From Flavobacteriales bacterium (GTDB taxonomy: Bacteria; Bacteroidota; Bacteroidia; Flavobacteriales_D; Crocinitomicaceae): a DNA stretch of 64,000 nt. The stretch covers positions 59,345-123,344 of the forward strand of contig CANJLG010000005.1 in the NCBI GenBank assembly GCA_947475095.1. The letters are read 5' to 3'. A program made the translations under genes and the position numbers. The notes beneath the pieces were generated by a model that had not been told where the DNA came from, ran no database searches, and worked only from the letters and a program-made list of their open reading frames with translations. Shown one piece after another: positions 1-8,414 of the stretch. The first letter of the stretch is position 1. The number at the start of each line of letters is the position of its first letter.

Positions 1-90
1 GGATAATTTTTTAATTGGTGATAGGGAACATCAAAAAGTCGTTTAGCGTAGAACATAGGCTTATTTTATTAAGCGAATATAACCAAAAGG

Positions 91-1458
91 TTATAAAAAA
101 AATACTCCAAAAAAGGAAATAAGAATAATACCTATAATATTCAAGACGAATCCGGCCCTTGCCATCTGTCCCATAGAAACAAAACCTGAAGAAAAAACAA
201 TAGCGTTAGGTGGTGTTCCCATCGGAAGCATAAAGGCACAACTTGCCGCTAAGGTGAGGGGAATACATAATTGCAGGATATCTAATCCTGCCGATTTAGC
301 GAAGGCAGCAACAATTGGAACACAGATAACTACTAGGGCTATGTTCGATAATAATTCTGATGCGAAAATAGTTATAGCGACCATTGCTACAATAATGACA
401 AAGATCGATTCATTATTAAACGATGTGAGTACATCCGTTAAAAGAGCTACGATACCGTTCACTTCTAACATTTTAGCAAGCGCCAATCCACCACCAAAGA
501 GCAATAAAATTCCCCAAGGTAATTTTTCAGTATCCGACCAGTTTAACAGTGGCTTTTTCGTTTTATTAGCCGGAATAATAAAAAGTAAGACAGCGCCTAA
601 TATGGCCACGTTTTCATCGTCGTATTTTATTGGTGTAAGATTACTGATTAAATCCTTAAAAATCCATAAAAAAACCACCCCGCTAAATACTAAAACCAAC
701 CTAATTTGTTCTGTGGACCAAGGTTTTTTCACAATTTTAAAATCATGTACATCCAATCGTTCTTTACCCAGCGAAAAATAAAAATATACGTAGGTTATGA
801 AGAGCATTAGCAAGCTTATGGGCAAGGCAATTTTCATCCACTCAAAAAACCCAATAGTTATCCCATAGTTTTGTTCTAAAATAGCAGCCATTTGCGTATT
901 GGTTGGCGTACCGACAAGCGTAGCCATCCCACCAATACTCGATGCATAGGCAATCGATAGGACTAAATAAAGACTAAATTTTGATTTTTGATGTGCTACA
1001 GGAAGAGCGTGAATTATAGCCATTGCCATGGGAAGCATCATGAGCGCGGTGGCTGTATTTGAAATCCACATGCTAATCAATCCGGTACTAAAAATAAAAC
1101 CAAGTAAAATTCTAGGTTTTGAATCCCCAACAATAGTTAATATTCCGTGGGCAATTTGTTCGTGCACCCGCCATTTCTCAAGGCCTAAGGCCAAGATGAA
1201 TCCACCCAAAAATAAATAAACGTTGCTATTTCCGTAAGCACTTGCTAAATCAACAGGTTTAAGAATTCCAAGTGGAATAGCTAAAACCAAAGGAAGAAGC
1301 GCTGTTAAATAAATGGGGATGATCTCTAAAATCCACAGAAAAACCATTAATCCACCGAGTGCAATCGCATTCCAAAAAGTAGATTTTCCACCTGAGACAA
1401 ACAATATGAAAAAGAAACCAATGAACCCTAGGAAGGCAATAATTGATTTCCACTTCAT
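91..1458 (-). CDS. SLC13/DASS-family anion:sodium symporter
   Basis: Polytopic inner-membrane transporter of 455 residues that fits the divalent anion:Na+ symporter family, which imports dicarboxylates, sulfate or similar anions. Hydrophobic segments fill nearly the whole chain. Two family signatures are visible: SNTATALMMLP near residue 132, and near the C-terminus LPMGTPPNAIVFSSG, the conserved substrate/Na+ loop. The N-terminal half has the related VGTPTNTQ. The substrate cannot be told from sequence. The gene ends 90 bases from the window edge; those bases hold nothing recognisable. The small gene at 1468-1728 lies just upstream on the same strand with a 9-base gap, so the two may be co-transcribed. 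Confidence 0.88.
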   Translation of the reverse strand: MKWKSIIAFLGFIGFFFILFVSGGKSTFWNAIALGGLMVFLWILEIIPIYLTALLPLVLAIPLGILKPVDLASAYGNSNVYLFLGGFILALGLEKWRVHEQIAHGILTIVGDSKPRILLGFIFSTGLISMWISNTATALMMLPMAMAIIHALPVAHQKSKFSLYLVLSIAYASSIGGMATLVGTPTNTQMAAILEQNYGITIGFFEWMKIALPISLLMLFITYVYFYFSLGKERLDVHDFKIVKKPWSTEQIRLVLVFSGVVFLWIFKDLISNLTPIKYDDENVAILGAVLLFIIPANKTKKPLLNWSDTEKLPWGILLLFGGGLALAKMLEVNGIVALLTDVLTSFNNESIFVIIVAMVAITIFASELLSNIALVVICVPIVAAFAKSAGLDILQLCIPLTLAASCAFMLPMGTPPNAIVFSSGFVSMGQMARAGFVLNIIGIILISFFGVFFL

Positions 1459-1467
1459 CCTATCCTC

Positions 1468-1728
1468 TTACTTGTTTAAAGTATTTAAAGCATCAACAAA
1501 ATAATCAGATTTAGTCTCAATCTCAGTGTAGATAGCTCTAAATGCTGCTTTGCCTTTCGCCTTATTCATTTTACTTAAAAGATCATCTTGAAAATCTGCC
1601 ACTTCGGTAATTAATTTTTCAGAAGCCTCTATTTTTTTTGAGTCAGCAATTTGAATAAAATAACACTCATCAACTACATCAAAAACCATTTCATTAAGGC
1701 CTTTCTTTAAACTTCTTTTATTTCCCAT
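1468..1728 (-). CDS. Small conserved-looking hypothetical protein
   Basis: An 86-residue soluble protein, charged and predicted mainly helical, with no signal peptide or membrane segment. I do not recognise a family with a known function. It lies 9 bases upstream of the SLC13-type transporter on the same strand, which suggests co-transcription. Its many Lys/Glu residues and lack of Cys/His clusters argue against a metal or catalytic site. Function unknown. Confidence 0.65.
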   Translation of the reverse strand: MGNKRSLKKGLNEMVFDVVDECYFIQIADSKKIEASEKLITEVADFQDDLLSKMNKAKGKAAFRAIYTEIETKSDYFVDALNTLNK

Positions 1729-1851
1729 TTGTATTTTTTTTTATCAAAAGTACTGAGTTTAATCTATCTTTTATTGTCATTACCAAAGATATTTTTGTCT
1801 TGTTACGATTGAAAGCGTTGCCATGCAATAAGATTAAGTAATTTTACAGGC

Positions 1852-3027
1852 ATGAATTATCCCATTATCCAACTCAGAAAAGCGAAAGATCATTCCGTAT
1901 TAAGAAAACACCCTTGGGTATTTTCAGGCGCAATATTTACCGACACCAGTGCCATAAAAGACGGTGATATCGTTGCCGTTCACAACCATCGAAACGACTT
2001 TTTGGCCATTGGTCATTTTCAACATGCGACCATCTCAGTTAGAATTCAAACATTTAAAAATGAATTGATTAACGCGCATTTTTTCACTGAAAAGCTTAAA
2101 AATGCCCTCAAGTTGCGCTATGATTTGGGGCTTGACAGCAAAGTGAATTCCATCTTTAGAATTTGTCATGGCGAAGGAGATGGATTACCAGGATTAATCA
2201 TAGATTACTACAACGGTGTTGCCGTTATTCAATGTCACTCGATAGGCATGTATCGTTGTATTGAGGATATTTCCATAGCACTACAAACCATTCTCAAGGG
2301 AAAATTAACAGCTATTTATTCTAAATCTTCTGATACGCTTTCAAGTAAAAATGAAATCGAAGACGCCTATTTATTTGGAGCATGTGAGCTACCTCATCAA
2401 GCAATGGAAAATGGCGTTGATTACCATATTGATTGGGTCAATGGACAAAAAACAGGGTTTTTCATTGACCAAAGAGAAAACCGAGCGATCCTTGGTCGGT
2501 ATGCAAAAGGGAAGAAGATCTTGAACACTTTTTGCTATTCAGGTGGATTCAGTTTACAAGCATTGTATAAAGGAGCAAGCATTGTGCATTCCTTAGATAG
2601 TTCAAAAAAAGCAATTGCATTAACCGAAGAGAATATCCTACTAAATACATTTAAAGGAAAGCATGCGTGTATTGTTGCAGACGCCATGGAATACCTGAAA
2701 GAAGTAGAAGAAGCTTACGATATTATCGTTATTGATCCGCCTGCATTTGCCAAGCACCGCGATAAGCGTCACCAAGCCATCCAAGGGTACAAGCGTTTGA
2801 ATGCACACGTATTTAGGCAAATAAAACCAGGCGGGATTATTTTTACATTTTCCTGCTCACAGGTTGTTGATAAACAACTTTTTACCAATACCATTATTGC
2901 AGCAGCGATTGAAGCAGGACGAAACATTCGAATTTTAGAACAGCTGCACCAACCTGCAGATCATCCTATCAGCGCTTTTCATCCAGAGGGCGAGTATTTA
3001 AAAGGCTTAATTTTACAAGTGGAATAA
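1852..3027 (+). CDS. Class I SAM-dependent rRNA methyltransferase, RlmI-like
   Basis: 391 residues, close to the length of E. coli RlmI, the 23S rRNA m5C1962 methyltransferase. An N-terminal PUA-like RNA-binding domain (about residues 1-70, HPWVFSGAI) precedes a central linker and a Rossmann methyltransferase domain. The latter has SAM motif I (NTFCYSGGFSLQA, near 226) and the catalytic-loop motif DPPAFAK near residue 297, followed by FSCS with a conserved Cys. Its stop overlaps the start of the MATE gene by one base (TAATG), so translation of the two is probably coupled. A near-consensus -7 box, TAATTTTA, ends 6 bases before the ATG. Exact target site is inferred from family membership only. 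Confidence 0.9.
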   Translation: MNYPIIQLRKAKDHSVLRKHPWVFSGAIFTDTSAIKDGDIVAVHNHRNDFLAIGHFQHATISVRIQTFKNELINAHFFTEKLKNALKLRYDLGLDSKVNSIFRICHGEGDGLPGLIIDYYNGVAVIQCHSIGMYRCIEDISIALQTILKGKLTAIYSKSSDTLSSKNEIEDAYLFGACELPHQAMENGVDYHIDWVNGQKTGFFIDQRENRAILGRYAKGKKILNTFCYSGGFSLQALYKGASIVHSLDSSKKAIALTEENILLNTFKGKHACIVADAMEYLKEVEEAYDIIVIDPPAFAKHRDKRHQAIQGYKRLNAHVFRQIKPGGIIFTFSCSQVVDKQLFTNTIIAAAIEAGRNIRILEQLHQPADHPISAFHPEGEYLKGLILQVE

Positions 3028-4355
3028 TGTTAGATTTTAGGTACAAAACACTTTTAGGGGTCGCATTACCCATGATGGTTTCTGGATTTATTCAATCGAT
3101 CGTATTAATAACCGACGCATCATTTATCAGCCGTTATTCAACAGAAGCGTTTGATGCCTTAGGAAATGGCGGATTGATTTACATTACCTTTTACATGATG
3201 TTATTAGGGATGAGTGATGGCGCACAGATTATCATCGCTAGAAGAATTGGTGAAAATCGCCTTGAAACGATTGGCCGTGTATTTGGGACCAGTCTTTTTA
3301 CATTGTTCCTTCTCGCGATAAGCATGTTTTCCATCCTCTATTTTGTAATTCCCGATTGGATAGTAAGTTATTCAGCAAATAAAAATATTGCCCTACTCCA
3401 AGGAGAATTCCTACACATACGTTCCTTTTCCTTGTTTTTTGCCATGATTACATTGAGTATCCAAGCAATGTTGATTGCCAAAGGGAAAACGGTTGTGGTA
3501 TTAATTGCCGCATTAATTACCGCAAGTACAAATGTGATATTAGCCTATAGCCTAATATTCGGAAATTTTGGTTTGCCAAGAATGGGAATTGAAGGCGCGG
3601 CACTTGCTTCGACATTGGCAGATGCTTGCAGCATGACTTTTCTAATTATTTACCTCTACTTCTCAATTGAACGCAGAGAATACCGCTTATTCTCCTATTT
3701 TTCGTTTCAGCTAAAATCATTTATTGAGTTATTGAAAGTGGGTACTCCCCTATTAATTCAAGGTTTCTTCGCCTTAGCGACCTGGACCATGTTTTTTACT
3801 TGGATTGAGCAAAAAGGTCAATTTGATTTAACGGTATCTCAAAATATTAGGTCCATCTACTTTTTAGCCTTCGTCCCTATTTGGGGTTTTGCAGGCACAA
3901 CAAAAACATATATTTCTCAATACATAGGAAGCGGTCAGTTTGACGCATTACCCATCATACAACGCAGAATTCAATTGCTCACATTTGGGTTTTTACTCAT
4001 TACATTTCATGGCGCCCTACTCTATCCCGAGGCCTTAATTCGTATGATCAATCCCGAAGATATGTATATTCAAAAAAGTGCTGAAATACTTAGACTAGTT
4101 TCTTGCTCGATATTATTATACGGATTAGTATCTGTCTACTTTCAAACGATCCACGGAAGTGGAAATACCCTCGTATCCATGTCTATTGAAATAGTTTCCG
4201 TAGGCATCTATACTATTTTCAGTTATTTATTCATAAAAGTTTTTCAATGGGATATTTATTGGATTTGGACCGTGGAATATATTTATTTTAGTATTTTAGG
4301 AGGCTTGTCCTTGTTTTATTTAACCTTTTACAATTGGAAAAAGAAAGTTTTATAA
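3027..4355 (+). CDS. MATE family efflux transporter
   Basis: 442-residue polytopic protein with about 12 hydrophobic segments and the pseudo-symmetric N- and C-halves of the MatE fold. The opening TLLGVALPMMVSGFIQSIV and the MGIEGAALAST segment near residue 190 are typical. MATE proteins exchange H+ or Na+ for organic cations and drugs; the substrate here is unknown. It begins on the stop codon of the rRNA methyltransferase gene, and its own 3' end overlaps fmt by 22 bases, so methyltransferase, exporter and fmt look like one transcript. Confidence 0.88.
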   Translation: MLDFRYKTLLGVALPMMVSGFIQSIVLITDASFISRYSTEAFDALGNGGLIYITFYMMLLGMSDGAQIIIARRIGENRLETIGRVFGTSLFTLFLLAISMFSILYFVIPDWIVSYSANKNIALLQGEFLHIRSFSLFFAMITLSIQAMLIAKGKTVVVLIAALITASTNVILAYSLIFGNFGLPRMGIEGAALASTLADACSMTFLIIYLYFSIERREYRLFSYFSFQLKSFIELLKVGTPLLIQGFFALATWTMFFTWIEQKGQFDLTVSQNIRSIYFLAFVPIWGFAGTTKTYISQYIGSGQFDALPIIQRRIQLLTFGFLLITFHGALLYPEALIRMINPEDMYIQKSAEILRLVSCSILLYGLVSVYFQTIHGSGNTLVSMSIEIVSVGIYTIFSYLFIKVFQWDIYWIWTVEYIYFSILGGLSLFYLTFYNWKKKVL

Positions 4356-5308
4356 GTGATTGCCCTTCCTTACGGATTGTGTTTATGGGAACGCCATCCT
4401 TTGCCGTAAAGACGCTTGAAACAATTTTGGATAGCCATCATCAAGTGGTGGGAGTTGTAACAGCTATGGACAAACCCGCAGGTCGAGGAAAAAAAATTAA
4501 AGAAAGTGATATCACTGTGTTTGCGAAGGAACAAGGCTTGAACGTCTTGCAACCTGAAAACTTAAAAGACGAGCAGTTTGTGGCTCAATTAGAATCCCTA
4601 AAAGCAGATCTTTTTGTGGTGGTTGCCTTTCGAATGTTACCAAAAGTAATTTGGGCAATGCCACCAAAAGGCACTATTAATTTACATGCTTCGCTATTAC
4701 CAGCTTTGCGAGGTGCAGCGCCAATAAATTGGGCGATTATGAACGGACTCAAAGAAACGGGCGTCACCACCTTCTATATTAATGAAGTCATCGATACAGG
4801 AAAAATAATTGATCAACGCAAGGTATCAATCGGCGAAAACATGAATTGCGGAGAATTGCATGATGTATTGAAAAATGAAGGAGCAGAATTATTACTTGAA
4901 ACAATCAATCAACTTTCAAGAGGAGGCATCCAAGCAATGGAACAAGAATCAAAGGTATCGACAGAAGCGCCGAAAATTTTCAAAAAAGATTGCGAAATTA
5001 ATTGGAACAACAAATCGCTTGATATTCACAACCAAATCAGAGGATTATCTCCTTACCCAGCTGCTTGGTGCATTCTTTACAACCGAAAAAAACAAGAGCA
5101 ATTTCAATTCAAATTATTGGCTTCACAACTTAATAATCAATCTCCTAAAAGTGATAGCAAGCAACTAATCTTAGGAGAAAACGGCATCCTTTTCCCTTGT
5201 TCAGACGGGTTTATAGCTATTCAAGAATTACAAGCAGAAGGAAAAACACGAATGAATTACAAGGCCTTTATTGCCGGTAATGATGTTAGCGATTGGGAGC
5301 TTATTTAG
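4334..5308 (+). CDS. fmt: Methionyl-tRNA formyltransferase
   Basis: Transfers a formyl group from 10-formyl-tetrahydrofolate to Met-tRNA(fMet) for initiation. The Rossmann N-domain starts LRIVFMGTPSFAV. The catalytic region reads INLHASLLPALRGAAPINWA (near residues 111-130), with family-conserved Asn and His, and the catalytic Asp lies in EVIDTGKII. A C-terminal OB-like tRNA-binding domain follows DCEINWN. The only upstream start that keeps the first beta strand is TTG at 4334, inside the 3' end of the MATE gene; ATG at 4385 would delete strand 1. A TTG start and a 22-base overlap are therefore preferred. 324 residues is normal for Fmt. Confidence 0.93.
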   Translation: MEKESFISDCPSLRIVFMGTPSFAVKTLETILDSHHQVVGVVTAMDKPAGRGKKIKESDITVFAKEQGLNVLQPENLKDEQFVAQLESLKADLFVVVAFRMLPKVIWAMPPKGTINLHASLLPALRGAAPINWAIMNGLKETGVTTFYINEVIDTGKIIDQRKVSIGENMNCGELHDVLKNEGAELLLETINQLSRGGIQAMEQESKVSTEAPKIFKKDCEINWNNKSLDIHNQIRGLSPYPAAWCILYNRKKQEQFQFKLLASQLNNQSPKSDSKQLILGENGILFPCSDGFIAIQELQAEGKTRMNYKAFIAGNDVSDWELI

Positions 5309-5402
5309 AATTAGATAGAAAGTACACTACAGCATTAAAAAAAATATTGAACGTATTGTAGTTTATTAAAAAAAGTTACTTTTAACTATCAAAGTATGAA
5401 GT

Positions 5403-5756
5403 ATGGACGACTTTAAATCCAATAAAAAGCAACTAGATCAAGAGCTTGATCGCTTTATTTCCTTGCTGAGTGAATTATTACCTCGTTATCATGAGCTCCT
5501 AGAAAAAGAAAATTTATCTCAGGATGAACTAAAAAACTTAGGGGAAATAGAACATTATTTACTAGGTGTAAACGCTAAAATAATTGAAATAAAAAAACAA
5601 TTAGAACAAGATCTTTTCGGTCAATCCTTGAGTATGTACTACCAATTAAAAAATGAAGCAATCGAGGGCAATGCCAATTCGAAGTTGAAGTTAGAAAAAT
5701 TGCGAGATGTATTTGTTGGATTATTAAATTCCGGAGAAATTATAAATTATAACTAA
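5403..5756 (+). CDS. Hypothetical helical protein
   Basis: 117 residues, highly charged and rich in Leu, Glu and Lys with heptad-like spacing, so probably a coiled coil or helical bundle in the cytoplasm. No signal peptide, membrane segment or catalytic motif. A near-consensus -7 element (TACTTTTA) lies about 25 bases upstream. It stands alone between fmt and gpsA on the same strand. I do not recognise a family. Confidence 0.65.
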   Translation: MDDFKSNKKQLDQELDRFISLLSELLPRYHELLEKENLSQDELKNLGEIEHYLLGVNAKIIEIKKQLEQDLFGQSLSMYYQLKNEAIEGNANSKLKLEKLRDVFVGLLNSGEIINYN

Positions 5757-5815
5757 TTTTACTTGTCTGATTGAATCCACATCAACTACCATTTTTTAAT
5801 TTTAACCCAGCATAG

Positions 5816-6817
5816 ATGACCTTAAATTCTACCAAAATTGCCGTAATTGGAGGCGGGAGTTGGGCAACCGCTTTAGTGAAATTATTTACAAACAATAGCA
5901 ACAATGTTTATTGGTGGCTCAGAAACGAGGAATCTATTGAGCATTTATTAGCCTACAAGCATAATCCTAATTATTTACAGGGAGTAGAATTTGATTTAAG
6001 TAAAATCACAATTAGCAGTAAGCTACCCGAAATTATTTCTGCAGCAGATATCATTGTGATAGCAACTCCATCTGCTTTTTTAACTAGCACCTTTAGTGAC
6101 TTCCCAACAGAATTAATTAAAGATAAAATTGTGTTTTCAGCGGTAAAAGGAATCGTACCAGAATACCATGCTATCCCAGCGCGATATATTCACAAAACGT
6201 TTGGGACGCCATACGACAAAATAGGAATTATATGCGGACCTTGTCATGCGGAAGAAGTTGCCCTTGAGCGCCTATCCTATTTAACCATTGGGTGCACAAC
6301 ACCTGAAATTGCTGAGCAAGTTTCTGCTTTATTACGCTGTCGATACATACGAACAAGCACCACCGACGATTTATTTGGCACCGAGTTATCAGCCGTGTTA
6401 AAAAATATTTACGCCCTAGCTAGCGGAATATGTGCAGGCTTAGGTTACGGTGATAATTTTCAAGCAGTTTTGGTTTCAAATGCTATTCAAGAAATTGAAC
6501 GATTTATTGATGTGGTTAGCCCAGTTCATCGCGACACAAAAACCAGTGCCTATTTAGGCGACCTACTCGTAACTGCATATTCCAAATTTTCACGAAATCG
6601 GAGTTTTGGATTTATGATTGGCAAAGGCTATTCCGTAAAAACCGCCCAATTAGAGATGAATATGATTGCTGAAGGGTACTATGCAACAAAAAGCATTATG
6701 GAGATAAATGCAAAATTTCAGGTAGACATGCCAATATTAGATATGGTCTATGCCATTTTATATACCCGTAAGTCTGCACGAAATGAACTAAAATTATTAT
6801 GCGAAAAATTAAGCTAA
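5816..6817 (+). CDS. gpsA: NAD(P)H-dependent glycerol-3-phosphate dehydrogenase
   Basis: Reduces dihydroxyacetone phosphate to sn-glycerol-3-phosphate, the backbone precursor for phospholipids. The N-terminal dinucleotide motif is IGGGSWATAL (family form GxGxWGTA). The family patterns VFSAVKGI, GPCHAEEVA (family GPSFAxE) and the catalytic-Lys helix ELSAVLKNIYALASG are present, as is SRNRSFGFMIGKG in the C-domain. Length (333) is normal. Aspartate kinase follows on the same strand after 13 bases, so co-transcription is likely. Confidence 0.93.
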   Translation: MTLNSTKIAVIGGGSWATALVKLFTNNSNNVYWWLRNEESIEHLLAYKHNPNYLQGVEFDLSKITISSKLPEIISAADIIVIATPSAFLTSTFSDFPTELIKDKIVFSAVKGIVPEYHAIPARYIHKTFGTPYDKIGIICGPCHAEEVALERLSYLTIGCTTPEIAEQVSALLRCRYIRTSTTDDLFGTELSAVLKNIYALASGICAGLGYGDNFQAVLVSNAIQEIERFIDVVSPVHRDTKTSAYLGDLLVTAYSKFSRNRSFGFMIGKGYSVKTAQLEMNMIAEGYYATKSIMEINAKFQVDMPILDMVYAILYTRKSARNELKLLCEKLS

Positions 6818-6830
6818 GCCTAATAAAATT

Positions 6831-8105
6831 ATGAGAGTTTTTAAATTCGGAGGGGCATCAGTAAAAGACCCAGAAGCAGTAAAAAATGTTGGCGCTATTC
6901 TTTCGCTTTATGAAGGAGAGAAAATAATTGTGGTTGTTTCTGCCATGGGGAAAACCACCAATAAACTAGAGGAGATCCTTTCTTGTCTATTGGCTAATGA
7001 ACACCTAAAATTTCATCAATTAATTAATGACTTACAGGCGTATCACCATGACATTTTAGGTGAATTATTCAGAGAAAAACACTTTAAAATATTTCAAGTA
7101 GTAGACCAAATTTTTGATGGATTAAGGCACTTATCTCAGGAAAAAATCTCCGATAAATTAGGCTTTGAATACGATCAAATAGTTTCTCTTGGAGAACTAA
7201 TATCATCCCATATTGTACATGAATACCTTATTGAAATGGGCTTTAGGTCTTCATGGCTTGATGCCCGTAAAATAATCCGCACAGACACTAATTATCAAGA
7301 GGCTAATGTAGATTGGGAAAAAACTAAGGAATTAATTTCTAAAAGTATTGAGCCCGCATTCATCGGATCGAACATTCTTGTTACACAAGGATTTATTGGT
7401 CATTCTTCAGATGGATCAACCACAACTTTAGGACGAGAAGGGTCTGATTATTCGGCAGGAATAATTGCTTATTGCTGTGAAGCTGAAAACGTTACCATTT
7501 GGAAAGATGTTCCTGGCATGTTGAATGCTGATCCAAAATACTTTCAGAACACAAGAAAACTGGATAAAATATCCTTTAAAGAAGCCATGGAATTATCCTA
7601 TTATGGCGCAAGTGTTATTCATCCAAAAACAATCAAGCCCCTTCAAAATAAGAACATTACCTTATTTGTAAAATCGTTTATTGAACCACTAGGAGCAGGA
7701 ACAGAAATTCAATCAGAGACCAAAGACGATGGACTAATTGCCTCTTTCATCATCAAACAGGAACAAGTATTATTTTCGATTATACCGAAAGATTTTTCCT
7801 TCATCGACGAGCAAAATCTCCATGGAATTTTTGAATTACTAGCAAAAGAGCAGATCAAAATTAACTTGATGCAAAATTCTGCTTTAAGCTTTTCAATTTT
7901 AGTAGATGCAAAAAAAGTGTCTATCCCTAAGCTTTTAAGTGTATTAAAAAACACCTTTAATGTTAAGTACAACGATAACCTCGAGCTAGTAACTATTCGA
8001 CATTACAATTCGGAAACAATTGAATCAATTTGCAAGGATAAAATTGTTATTATTGAGCAAAAGACAAGGCATACAGCTCGGTTTGTTTTAAAAGCCAAGG
8101 CATAA
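6831..8105 (+). CDS. Aspartate kinase (monofunctional)
   Basis: Phosphorylates L-aspartate at the first step toward Lys, Met, Thr and diaminopimelate. The kinase domain opens KFGGASV and carries the nucleotide/aspartate loop TTLGREGSDYSAG near residue 200, where the family usually has GRGGSD; Glu replaces the first of the two glycines after Arg. VPGMLNADPK and YYGASVIHPKTI are also family-typical. About 130 C-terminal residues form the ACT-type regulatory region. Length of 424 suits a stand-alone enzyme with no homoserine dehydrogenase fusion. Feedback inhibitor cannot be read from sequence. Confidence 0.9.
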   Translation: MRVFKFGGASVKDPEAVKNVGAILSLYEGEKIIVVVSAMGKTTNKLEEILSCLLANEHLKFHQLINDLQAYHHDILGELFREKHFKIFQVVDQIFDGLRHLSQEKISDKLGFEYDQIVSLGELISSHIVHEYLIEMGFRSSWLDARKIIRTDTNYQEANVDWEKTKELISKSIEPAFIGSNILVTQGFIGHSSDGSTTTLGREGSDYSAGIIAYCCEAENVTIWKDVPGMLNADPKYFQNTRKLDKISFKEAMELSYYGASVIHPKTIKPLQNKNITLFVKSFIEPLGAGTEIQSETKDDGLIASFIIKQEQVLFSIIPKDFSFIDEQNLHGIFELLAKEQIKINLMQNSALSFSILVDAKKVSIPKLLSVLKNTFNVKYNDNLELVTIRHYNSETIESICKDKIVIIEQKTRHTARFVLKAKA

Positions 8106-8107
8106 TT

Positions 8108-8130
8108 ATACCATAAAGAAGGTATGGTTT
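8108..8130 (+). terminator. Weak hairpin after aspartate kinase
   Basis: ACCATA and TATGGT arms (6 bp, 7-base loop) just after the stop codon are followed by TTTTA. ATACC/GGTAT is an alternative pairing. The T-run is short, so it may be an attenuating hairpin, not a full terminator. Confidence 0.3.
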
Positions 8131-8147
8131 TACAACCATTAGATTTG

Positions 8148-8155
8148 TAAATTTG
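8148..8155 (+). promoter_or_regulatory. Bacteroidota -7 box of feoA
   Basis: TAAATTTG matches TAnnTTTG exactly. Only CAC separates it from the ATG at 8159, so the transcript would start at or within a few bases of the start codon. No TTG is seen at the expected -33 distance. Confidence 0.5.
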
Positions 8156-8158
8156 CAC

Positions 8159-8392
8159 ATGTTAAAATCACTTAGCGAAATAACATTAGGCGAAATAGTA
8201 ATTGTTGAATCAATCACTCATCCCTATTTGTCGAATAAACTAATAGAGATGGGAATGCAGGCAGGCACGGAGCTCGAATTACTTTACAAAGCGCCATTTG
8301 GCGATCCTATAGCGATTTGCATGCATGGTTCATTGATTAGTTTGCGCTTAGACGAGGCAAAACACATACACGTTACTAGTTTACCAATATGA
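8159..8392 (+). CDS. feoA: FeoA family ferrous-iron transport accessory protein
   Basis: 77-residue SH3-like beta-barrel protein with the FeoA pattern LSEITLGEIVIVESI ... LSNKLIEMGMQAGTELELLYKAPFGDPIAI ... ISLRLDEAKHIHV. FeoA acts at the cytoplasmic side of the FeoB Fe2+ channel. A TTG two codons upstream (8153) is possible, but it would lie inside the -7 box, so the ATG at 8159 is chosen. feoB follows 22 bases downstream on the same strand. Confidence 0.88.
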   Translation: MLKSLSEITLGEIVIVESITHPYLSNKLIEMGMQAGTELELLYKAPFGDPIAICMHGSLISLRLDEAKHIHVTSLPI

Positions 8393-8414
8393 TAATATTT
8401 CCCTCAACTGCCCT

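Noticed and set aside
254..781. Plus-strand open frame of 175 codons
   Set aside because: It is the antisense of the SLC13 transporter, without start context or recognisable protein features.
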